Source: Proteromonas lacertae (Eukaryota; Sar; Bigyra; Opalinata; Proteromonadidae). From it: DNA of 22,769 nt. Shown in pieces: positions 1 through 8,200 of the stretch. The DNA is taken from NCBI GenBank assembly GCA_002245135.1, contig NGBS01000883.1:1-22769 (forward strand), in the 5' to 3' direction. The notes under the pieces are model-generated. The model searched no databases. It saw only the letters and a list, made by a program, of their open reading frames with translations, and was not told where the DNA came from. Positions within the stretch are counted from its first letter, which is position 1. Every line of letters begins with the position of its first letter. The position numbers were made by a program, and so were the translations under genes.

Positions 1-32
1 GTTAAAATTTTTCTTTTGTTTTTTGTATATAA

Positions 33-60
33 TTTCATTTAACTTTTTCTTATTGTTTTT
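33..60 (+). promoter_or_regulatory. Promoter-like motif, leftmost copy
   Basis: TTCATTT is followed by TCTTATTGTTTTT about 22-50 bases before the ATG at 82. The 13-base string TCTTATTGTTTTT also occurs on the opposite strand upstream of the small gene starting at 13191, where it lies inside the shared ATTCA...AAATTCTTA motif. This connects the leftmost coding remnant to the rest of the element. Confidence 0.5.
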
Positions 61-81
61 ATCAATCATAATTTCAAAAGA

Positions 82-422
82 ATGTCAGAATTTGGATCGA
101 GAATGTTAATATAGAAGATAGAAATAAGCGTGAAGATGAAGACTTTGAAAGAATCTATGCAATCATTGAAAGTGAAGTAGCTAGAATAGTAGCTGAGCCA
201 CCTCCAGTAGTAATGTGGTATACTTCTGATACAGCTGATGAGGATGACAGAAAGTATGAAGAATGGCGTGCAATTCATAAACCAACCAGAGTAGCACAAG
301 CAACCATACGCCCTAGAAAATGGGTTGATCCCTGAAGAAGAGCGCAGAAAACAAAGATGTTAAAGCGTTATGGTATTGATGAAAAAAACATCATTGAAGA
401 AAGACTAAGATTTCATAACTAA
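82..422 (+). pseudogene. Charged accessory coding remnant (fossil)
   Basis: A stretch of coding-like sequence on the + strand starts with an ATG preceded by the shared promoter motif. It is rich in Glu, Asp, Arg and Lys codons, including a segment around EDEDFERIYAIIESE and a later basic segment ending before a TAA near 420. It is not one open frame from end to end, with about two breaks, so it is treated as a decayed accessory gene of the element. No family is recognised. The minus-strand open frame across the same bases is a shadow without a promoter motif or coding character. Confidence 0.4.
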
Positions 423-500
423 TTCTTAAATCATTGGTTTTAATTGAATTTTTGTTATTTGATTGGCTGAATAGAAATAAACATAATATTACATAATTCT

Positions 501-526
501 TTTCATTCATAAATTTCTTGCGATTT
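501..526 (+). promoter_or_regulatory. Promoter-like motif upstream of 551
   Basis: ATTCATAAATTTCTTGC is followed by GATTTTT, 25-50 bases upstream of the ATG at 551. The block AAATTTCTTGC(G/T)ATTTTT recurs almost identically upstream of the major capsid gene at 18445. Confidence 0.6.
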
Positions 527-550
527 TTGAAATAATCTACATAAATTAAA

Positions 551-1136
551 ATGAGTGATATACAAAACGAATTAGATGCTAATATTGAAAAACACTTACA
601 AGAAGGTGAAATGTATGAGAATGATATGTCTGAAGTAAAATCATTAATTATTAAAGTATTCAAGGATATGTTGGATGGTATGTATTCTGTGATTGAAGAG
701 TATGAAGATGATCCAGAATGGAGTGAACAACCAGGTGATGATATTGATATAACAATGGAAGAAGAAGAAGTGAAGGAAGAAAAACAAAGCGAATCTAAAT
801 CCTAAAAAAAGAAAGGATATAACAAAGTTCAGATCCAGATTCACAGATATGTAGTACTTGTGGTAAGAAGAAAGCTAATGATGAATTTGGTTATAAGAGT
901 GAAGGTGTATTCTATAAATCTTGTACAGAGTGTAGAAATAAGAAGAAGAGAAGATATGAAGAAGTAAAGAAAGGAAGTGATAATAGTGGAGAAGATAAGA
1001 AGCGTAAAGTAGAGAGTAGTTCACCTGCCGAGGGTCGACCAAAGGTAGATATTGCTAAAGTAGAATCATCTACAAGTTCTATCCCGGGGGTAGCTACAGT
1101 AGATCTAACTACATCACCTACTTGTATAATTAATTA
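551..1136 (+). pseudogene. Acidic and zinc-ribbon coding region (fossil)
   Basis: The region begins at an ATG with a good upstream promoter motif. The first part encodes a very acidic protein starting MSDIQNELDAN, with EDDPEW and EEEEVKEEK stretches. The later part encodes a zinc-ribbon-like segment, CSTCGKKK followed by CTECRNKKKRR, with a Lys-rich likely nuclear-localisation stretch after it and a Ser/Thr-rich tail. The CxxC...CxxCR pattern is typical of small DNA-binding or regulatory zinc ribbons and is frequent in some Glomeromycotina proteins, from my memory of the family. The region is not a single open frame, with about one break, and it is not established that both parts belong to one gene. 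A DNA-binding or transcription role is only inferred. Confidence 0.5.
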
Positions 1137-1162
1137 ACTTTTGGTTTAAAATTCATTTTTAT

Positions 1163-1180
1163 ATTTCTATGCGTTTTTAT
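1163..1180 (+). promoter_or_regulatory. Promoter-like motif upstream of 1202
   Basis: ATTTCTATGCGTTTTTAT lies 22-40 bases before the ATG at 1202. It is a diverged form of the shared ATTTCTTGCGATTTTT motif, followed by an ATATATAAAT run. Confidence 0.4.
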
Positions 1181-1201
1181 ATATAAATAATTTCACATAA
1201 T

Positions 1202-1585
1202 ATGCCATATAATACATCTATAGTTATGTTAGGTGATATGAAAGATACTTTAAATGGTTTGAAACAAGAACTGTATATTTTATTAGGTTGTGTAGTTCTA
1301 TGGGTTCTTTATAAATGCAAGAGAATATGTGCATGGTGTTATCATAAAGCCTGTCCTCCAGAATTAAGTGAAATATTAGCTGAGCCAGAACCTGCTGTTC
1401 AATTAGCATTAAGAAAATCTACTATTGTTTCTGCTATTCCATTTACTTTAACACCTGAAAATAGTAGAATAAATTCTAGAAATGCTAGTGATAATGAAGA
1501 TGAAGAGCAATTAGAAACAGAAATAGAAATTATTCCTATTAATAAACCTGAGATTGAAATTCAAAAACCAATCATAAATATTTAA
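1202..1585 (+). CDS. Small single-span membrane protein, unknown function
   Basis: A 127-residue open frame starts at an ATG in the local context ACATAATATG and has a promoter-like motif upstream. Residues about 23-37 (around LYILLGCVVLWVLYK) form one strongly hydrophobic segment. Directly after it comes a basic, Cys-rich stretch (CKRICAWCYHKAC), consistent with a cytosolic membrane-proximal region that could be lipid-modified or metal-binding. The C-terminal half is polar and acidic, with NEDEEQLETE and Pro-rich ends. The layout suggests a single-pass protein with a short N-terminal ectodomain. I recognise no homologue. A virion-membrane or host-membrane role is conceivable but unproven. The minus-strand open frame here is a shadow. 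Confidence 0.55.
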   Translation: MPYNTSIVMLGDMKDTLNGLKQELYILLGCVVLWVLYKCKRICAWCYHKACPPELSEILAEPEPAVQLALRKSTIVSAIPFTLTPENSRINSRNASDNEDEEQLETEIEIIPINKPEIEIQKPIINI

Positions 1586-1674
1586 TTTTATATATAGTCT
1601 TTTTTTCGTATTTGATTTTTGAAAGTTATTTTTTGTACCCCCTTAAATATTACATAAAGAAAAACCGTTTTATT

Positions 1675-1700
1675 TTTCATTCACACTTTTCTTACTCATT
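1675..1700 (+). promoter_or_regulatory. Diverged promoter-like motif upstream of 1769
   Basis: TTTTCATTCACAC followed by TTTTCTTACTC resembles the shared ATTCAT...TTCTTA arrangement. It lies further upstream of the next ATG (1769) than the other copies do, about 70-95 bases. An AAAAACCGTTTT block sits just before it, and its reverse complement lies just upstream of the minus-strand gene starting at 22140. Confidence 0.3.
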
Positions 1701-1768
1701 TTCAGTATTTTATTTTTTTCATTTTTTTACTTTAATAGAAAATTAATTATTCAATCATTCAATCAAAA

Positions 1769-2941
1769 ATGCCAGCAGACAGAGTCAAACAACCAACCAA
1801 TTCAGAATTATGCTCCCAGCTCCCATTAAAGGGACAGGCTTATGAGTTCTATCAGAAAGTGAGTCGTAACATCCAGCATTTAAAGACATTTTGCGACGAA
1901 ATGTATATTCAAAGTTTGGCTTATGATGACAGCAAAAAATCAAAGAAGAAAGCAAAGTCCACCACAATTCAACTATATCGAATTAGAGAAGTCAGCTACA
2001 GCAGTTTATTATTGCTTTTCATGTAAGTTTGATAATCAGAAGTTAATTCCCATTAAACATCTAGAGACATTAGATCAAAATGAGTATATGAATTTATACT
2101 TTAGTGACGATGAGATGAAGAGTATAGTAAAACCAAATGTAAAACCGATTAAACCTTTTATTCAACCTCAGTTAAAACAACAACAACAACCACAACAAGA
2201 ACCACCACCACCAACTGTACCTCAAAAACCTAAAAGAGTTTATAAAAGAAGAACTGATACTGTAAAGAAACCTAAAACAAAAGCAGTTATTGATAGTGAT
2301 GATGAATTAATTCATTTAAAGAAAAGAAAGATTGTTAAGGATTCTGATTTTGTTGATGAACCAATGGGTATAATTGTGAAAGATACTGAATCAAGAACAT
2401 CTGCTGATGATTTATTAAGTAGCCAAAGTCCTACCTTTACACCTCCAATGTCACCAAGGTCTGATACTACACTTCTTGATGTTACTGATATTGATATCTG
2501 GATGCTGAATTGAAATATTTTAATGCTGAATTAACTAAAAAAGATGAAGAAAAACAAAAAGAGATAGAAGAGAAAATTAAACATCAAGATGCAGAGAGAA
2601 AGAAACAAGAAGATGAAGAAAAAAAGAAAAAACAACAAGAAGAAGAAAGAGTTAGAAAAGTACAAGAAGAAGCAGAGAGAAAAAGAAAACAAGAAGAAGC
2701 AGAAAAGAAAAGAAAAGAAGAATTAGTGGTTATTAGAATGCTTCAAGAAGAAGAGAATATGAGACAACAAGAAGAGTTAAGAAAGAAATGGGTATTAGAA
2801 CAAAAGAGACAAATGGAAGAAAAGATGAAAAAAGAAAACGATGAATTAGAAAAGAAGATGGAAGAAGAGTTTAAGAAGAGAATTGAAGAAGAGAAAAGAA
2901 AGAAAGCTGAAGAGTTTGAGAAGATGATGAAGAACTTATAA
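1769..2941 (+). pseudogene. Basic and Lys/Glu coiled-coil coding region (fossil)
   Basis: Coding-like sequence runs through this stretch but uses more than one frame, with about two breaks or unexplained frame changes. In order, the region encodes an N-terminal segment beginning MPADRVKQPTNSE, a short Cys pair (CFSCKF), Gln and Pro runs, nuclear-localisation-like basic clusters (KRVYKRR, LKKRKIVK), a Ser/Pro-rich stretch, and a long Lys/Glu/Gln helical segment of about 130 codons built of EEKKKKQQEEER-like repeats that should form a single helix or coiled coil. No enzyme motif is visible and no family is recognised. It ends 137 bases from the convergent integrase gene. Confidence 0.45.
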
Positions 2942-3078
2942 GTATTAATATATACTTTAAATTTGTCTGGTTTATGCTTTAATCCATATACTTGAAAAAG
3001 CACTTTGAATTCATTACTTTGATAAAAATTGGTGTTTGTTTAATATGTAAAAAATAACATAAATAAAAAACATAAAAA

Positions 3079-4239
3079 TTATACGAAATCATTAAATAGC
3101 GAATTTTTCTTATATACTCTACCATATCTACTTTTTCTACCTTCTGGTACTGGTTGAATATCTGGTTCTATAGGTTGTGCTTCATTATTTATACTATGAA
3201 TTTGTCTTAATCTAAACTTGCCATTTGTTGTAATACTATTAACTGGTACTCTTTTAATTTCATGAGATTTGAATCTATATGAACCTATATCTCTAGGATT
3301 GAATTCTCTAGGTATTGTTCCATCCAAGTTCTTAACAGAATATGAAAATGGTCCAACTTTGTGTATTTGGTATACTTTATCAGTATAATAAGTAGTTTTT
3401 TGAAGTTTGTTATCTCTACGTTCTTTTATTCTGACAAAATCATCAGCTTTAAAATGAGTATCACTTTTACGCTTCTTTAAGTTTCTAGCATGGGATTCTT
3501 TATACAATCTATCTTGGACTTCAAAATCATTGAATACTTCATTTGGAGTTAGATTATTGAGTGCAGAATGTGGTTTTGCATTGTAATCATCTACAACAGT
3601 ATATACTATATTACACAATGATTCAATATTGTTAATTTTATCAAATTCTTCATCAGAAAATGTATTAATTTTTCTATAAAACATATCTTTAATAGTTCTC
3701 ACACATCGATCCAATATTTTCATTATATTATGTTCATTACGTTCTTTAAGTATAAATCGTATATGATTTTTGTTAAACAAATCTAAAAATTTCTTACCAT
3801 AGATAATACCAGACTCTTCATCTGACAATATACTTCCTACAAAACGAGCGTTTTCATCCTTAGGTTGCATACCCTGATAAAACCATTTTTCAAACACTGG
3901 ATATACATCATTTTCTGATTTAGATTTAACATAATATATCCAACACTTACGACTAACAACTTCTATAATTAACAAAAATGGAACTTTTGTATTGTTGAAA
4001 AACACCAAATCTATTTGATATGACCCAGGTAACTTTTCAATTTCATATTTAATTCTATTCCTTTTAGTTGCAGTGATTTGATAATCTGGTTTAGACTCTA
4101 CAAGTTCACTACTAGCTTTTTTAATGTCAGATTTTTTAAAGTTATTCTCAAGTTCATTTACAGAGAAATTAATAAAGTCTCGTTTGTTTAAATAACCATA
4201 TGTTTTGTATAACTCATTTATTTTATCTTGTAGTGACAT
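3079..4239 (-). CDS. INT: Retrovirus-type (rve) DDE integrase of the Polinton class
   Basis: This 386-residue enzyme would insert the element's ends into host DNA by strand transfer. The RNase H-fold core spans about residues 70-240: D77 in the first strand (SYQIDLVFF), D140 in the second block (SILSDEESG), and the H170-K184 helix region that carries the third acidic position in this family. The typical C-terminal core signature YNAKPHSALNNLTPNEVF is at 219-236. An SH3-like tail follows at about 266-308, with YYTDKVYQIHKVGPFSYSVK matching the pattern usual in Polinton integrases. A basic C-terminus (RKSRYGRVYKK) ends the protein. The start is the ATG after an ATTCATTAATTCTTT promoter motif. 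The gene is paired with the next minus-strand gene upstream (4305-5072), 65 bases away, and converges on the accessory region. The length is normal for the class. Confidence 0.92.
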   Translation of the reverse strand: MSLQDKINELYKTYGYLNKRDFINFSVNELENNFKKSDIKKASSELVESKPDYQITATKRNRIKYEIEKLPGSYQIDLVFFNNTKVPFLLIIEVVSRKCWIYYVKSKSENDVYPVFEKWFYQGMQPKDENARFVGSILSDEESGIIYGKKFLDLFNKNHIRFILKERNEHNIMKILDRCVRTIKDMFYRKINTFSDEEFDKINNIESLCNIVYTVVDDYNAKPHSALNNLTPNEVFNDFEVQDRLYKESHARNLKKRKSDTHFKADDFVRIKERRDNKLQKTTYYTDKVYQIHKVGPFSYSVKNLDGTIPREFNPRDIGSYRFKSHEIKRVPVNSITTNGKFRLRQIHSINNEAQPIEPDIQPVPEGRKSRYGRVYKKNSLFNDFV

Positions 4240-4276
4240 TCAAACAATATATAAAAAATATGAATGATATATATTT

Positions 4277-4292
4277 AAAGAATTAATGAATT
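4277..4292 (-). promoter_or_regulatory. Promoter-like motif of the integrase gene
   Basis: Read on the minus strand, AATTCATTAATTCTTTAAAT lies about 38-53 bases before the integrase ATG. It is a compact form of the shared ATTCA...AATTCTT motif followed by A/T-rich sequence. Confidence 0.5.
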
Positions 4293-4304
4293 AAAATAAT
4301 TAAA

Positions 4305-5072
4305 TCATTCTTCTACCTCTCCCAAATCCTTATCACTTAAAGCGTTACCAAAGTTAATAGACTTAGCAGCACTAATAAAACCATTACTAATTACTTTCTT
4401 AGCAGGGAATGGTCTACGAGTACTAATTAAATCACTATCTTCTATCTTAGTTCTCTTAATTCTTGGAGGTGAAACAAATTTGTTTTGATTAGCTTGTTCT
4501 TTCTTAATTTTCTTCTCATTACTTCTTCTAATAGTTGTAGCTAAATCAGGATTTTCATCATAACCAACAATATCACTACAAACTCTATGATTAACAAAGT
4601 TTTGAGTACCATTACTCTTAATAGAGATTTGATTATCAACAACACTTACAGCAATTTTACTACCAACATCAACATCAGATGGAACTCTATAGTTACTATT
4701 ATCCCATATCATAATAGAATTGAAATTGTGGAAGTATTTAATACCATGTTGAGGTTCTCTACATCCTACACTAATCAAATATCCACGAATGATTTTTTCT
4801 ATAAAGTCATTCTCGTTTCTATCATAAATTTGTTTCAATACATATTTCACTTCATCAGCTGAATATGTTTCAAAATCTCTTCCATTATTAATTACAACTT
4901 TATGATCCAAATCATGAACAAAAGTAATCAATACATATTGACTAGTTTTAGTAGGCTTAACTGTAATACTCTCAACAGTTCCTTTAATAATCCACTTGTT
5001 ACATAACTTTGGATTCTTGTAGTAATCACTGAATTCTACATCTGTAGCTTCATAGGGTGTTTCGTTACTCAT
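4305..5072 (-). CDS. Putative OB-fold single-stranded DNA-binding protein
   Basis: A 255-residue protein that starts at an ATG facing the polymerase gene across a shared 160-base promoter region. Residues about 27-63 (KWIIKGTVESITVKP, then YVLITFVHDLDHKVVI) have the alternating pattern of the first strands of an OB fold. A further beta-rich stretch at about 134-165 (DVGSKIAVSVVDNQISIK) could belong to the same or a second domain. The C-terminal third is polar and basic, with a nuclear-localisation-like cluster (PPRIKRTKIED, about 202-212) and an acidic end (GEVEE). OB-fold SSB proteins often end in acidic tails. Its position beside the replicative polymerase and integrase supports a role in replication or DNA repair. 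The fold is inferred from pattern only, and a structure-based comparison could overturn it. Confidence 0.4.
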   Translation of the reverse strand: MSNETPYEATDVEFSDYYKNPKLCNKWIIKGTVESITVKPTKTSQYVLITFVHDLDHKVVINNGRDFETYSADEVKYVLKQIYDRNENDFIEKIIRGYLISVGCREPQHGIKYFHNFNSIMIWDNSNYRVPSDVDVGSKIAVSVVDNQISIKSNGTQNFVNHRVCSDIVGYDENPDLATTIRRSNEKKIKKEQANQNKFVSPPRIKRTKIEDSDLISTRRPFPAKKVISNGFISAAKSINFGNALSDKDLGEVEE

Positions 5073-5232
5073 TTTATATAAGGGAGAGATGAAAATAAAA
5101 AATGATTAAAAAATGTCAAGAAAAATGAAAATGAAAATTTCTTTTTATTTTTAAAGTCGACCAATCAAATCATCCGACCAATCAAATTTCATATTTCCAT
5201 TTTTGATTTATTTCTCGAATTCTGTCTATATA
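5073..5232. promoter_or_regulatory. Divergent promoter region with CCAAT-box direct repeats
   Basis: This 160-base gap drives the polymerase to the right and the OB-fold candidate to the left. CGACCAATCAAAT occurs twice, at 5158-5170 and 5175-5187, with a period of 17 bases. Each copy contains CCAAT, the site of the eukaryotic NF-Y/HAP complex. A TCTATATAA stretch lies just before the polymerase ATG. On the minus strand, TTTTTCTTGACATTTTTTAA resembles the element's shared promoter motif. Confidence 0.5.
5158..5187 (+). repeat. Tandem CCAAT-containing 13-base repeats
   Basis: Two exact copies of CGACCAATCAAAT are separated by CATC. I saw no such repeat in the other intergenic regions of the window. 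Confidence 0.8.
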
Positions 5233-8200
5233 ATGAGCAAACATAAAAAGCTTTTAAAAGCATTTTTTAAACTTCTAGAACAAACTTTTAATAAAAATAA
5301 ACATCATAAGCATAAGCATCGCCATCATCATAAACATAAACATATAGATGAACTACCACCAGAAGAAGCTCCAAAACGAAGATTAGCGCCATTATTTAGT
5401 ACAGATGCTATTCAAAATAAAAAAAGATATAATAATGATATACCAATAATCAGTGATACATTCTTTGGTGGATTAATGCCTTCTTCCCTACCAAAACCTA
5501 ACCAAAATCAAAGATTTAATGATAGAATACGTGATGCTAGAGAAGTTGATAAATCATCTCAAGGTGTTACCAGGAAATGGGTTTTCAATTATAATAATAG
5601 AAATTACAGTACACCACAACAATGTTATCATGATTTTGTTAATAATAGTGATATCAAAGATATATTACATGAACTAGCTGATACTATGAATATGATCAAA
5701 TTTTTCTTTATTGTACGTTCAATTTATATACCTGATGAGTCTACTGACAGTGATGATGAAGTTTCTATATTTAGTCGTAGTAGACTATGTGAAATAACAA
5801 AAATGTCTACTGTAGGTGAAATACAAACTATACTGGAAAATATATTTACACAAATATCAGAAGATGATTCAAATCATCCTCAAAGTGGTCTTACTTTTGC
5901 TAGAGTAAATACTATAGAATTATATGTAACAAAATTTAAAGTGATACGTGGAAGTAGTTTTATTGTTTTACCTGCTAAACTTCAAGGTCTTAGATGTTTA
6001 ACAAATGTAATAAATGAAGATAATGAATGCTTTAAGTGGAGTGTACTATGCTCTTTATATTCTAATAATCTACAATGTAATAAAGATAAACCTGAAAAAT
6101 ACAAAATGTATGAAAAGAAACATGATTGGAGTATGTTAACATTCCCTGTTGATGCTACAGACAATGAATCTATTGATAAGTTTGAAACAAAGAATCGACT
6201 AAATGTGAATATATTTTATATTGATATTGCTAAAGATAAAGAAGAAATATTCTTACCCATTCATTTATCTAAACAAAAGAAATCTAAAAAATATAGTGTT
6301 GTAAATCTATTGCTAATAAAAAATGAAGATGGAAATTCACACTATGTAACAATAAATACCTTACCTGCTCTATTTAGAAAAATGATAGATAAAAAGAATA
6401 ATACTAATAATATATTTGTGTGTCCATATTGTCTCTTCTATACTTACGATGATGGATCCTTTAATAGTCACCAAATATATGACTGTCAAGATAAAGAGAA
6501 TGTATTAAGATTATTCCCTGATAAAGATGATAAAGAAAAATCATACTTAAAATTTAGACATTGGACTCACCTCCAAACATTGCCAGTTGTTATGTATTAT
6601 GATACTGAAACTTATTTTGTACCATATGATAATGAATTGAATTTAAGTAGATATAAATCTATGGAAGAAATAGATAATAATGATACTAGAATAGAATTAT
6701 CAAAAACTGAGCAATCTATTATGGCTAGGCATAAGCTTTATTCCTACTGTATCTATGTAGATAGTAAAATACCAGATATAAATAGTTTTACTGTGATTAA
6801 ATATAAACAAAATGAGGATCATAATATTGAAAATGATTTTGTATTGGATATATTAAATATATATGATCAAATATGTACAGTTTACAGTTATAGACTAGCT
6901 AATCCTAAACCTTTTGATGGAGATGAAATAGCTAAGGATATACATAATAAAAAGAGAAAATGTGACTTTTGTGGTAAACCATTTAATTCTATTGATCATG
7001 TAAAGGTACTTCACCATGATCATTTCACAGGTCATTATATTGCTTCAATTGGTAGTAATGAGAATCTAAATATTGATATAAAAAAATTAAAAGTACCAAT
7101 AATAGGTCACAATGCTATGAAATATGACCAGCATTTCATAGTAAAGGAATTAGCCAAATTTGCTGCAATAACTAATAGTCCACTCAATATTATACCTAAT
7201 ACAGATGAAAACTATAAGTGCATACAATACAAAAATTTGGTGTTTATTGATAGTTATTTATTCTTAGCAGGTTCTTTAGCAAATTTAACTAATGATCTAA
7301 AAATTACAGCAGAATTAAATAATACTAAGAAAGAAAAATTCAAAACAATTTATGAGAATTTTAAAGAATATAATGGACATTACCTAGATGATGAAAATAT
7401 TGAAAAATACTTACTTCAAAAGAATTATTTTCCATATGAGCATATGACATCTCTTGAAGCTTTTGAAGAAAATTTCAAAGATCTTACTATAGATGATTTT
7501 AAGTCTAAATTGAATGATAATGAAACTATTAAACCTGAGGAATTTGATTTTGCTATGGAAGTAAATCAAATATTTGGATTTGATAATATACGTGAATACA
7601 ATTTATTTTACTTGAAAATTGATGTTTATATTCTTCAGTCTATATTTAATGATTTTAGAGATAATATATTTGATACTTTTCACATAGATCCTTGTTGGTA
7701 TATTTCATTACCCAGTTTATCACTTGATTTATTCTTGCATGTATCTGATGTGGAACTTAAATTATTTTGTGAACCTGAATACTATGATTTTATATTGAAT
7801 GGTTTATACGGTGGATTATCATATATTGGTAAGCGTAAGGAAGATGCAAATAACAAATTTATGAAAAATTATGATGAAACTTTACCTAGTAAATTCTTAT
7901 TATATCAAGACTATAATTCTTTATACCCTTCAGTTATGGCTTCTTGTAAAATGCCTTTAGATGACTTTGAATTTATTGATCCAAATTCTATTACATTAGA
8001 AAGTATACTTGATTTACCCTATTATGAAGAAATGGATCAAGATAGATTAGAGAATAATGATTTTGGTTATATATTAGAAGTTGATATCGAATTACCTATA
8101 GAGCTACAAGACAAGTTTAAAGAATACCCATTGTTACCTGAAAGGAAGAAAATACCTAAAGAATGGTTATCTGATATACAAACTGAAAGAGCTGAAAATC

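Noticed and set aside
66-844. Minus-strand open frames of 66-90 residues at the left
   Set aside because: They are shadows of charged + strand coding, with Phe/Ile/Ser-rich composition. The promoter motifs here point to the + strand.
5203-5232. Earlier start for the polymerase
   Set aside because: The frame is open, but its only start-like codon upstream of 5233 is TTG, and this stretch overlaps promoter-like sequence.
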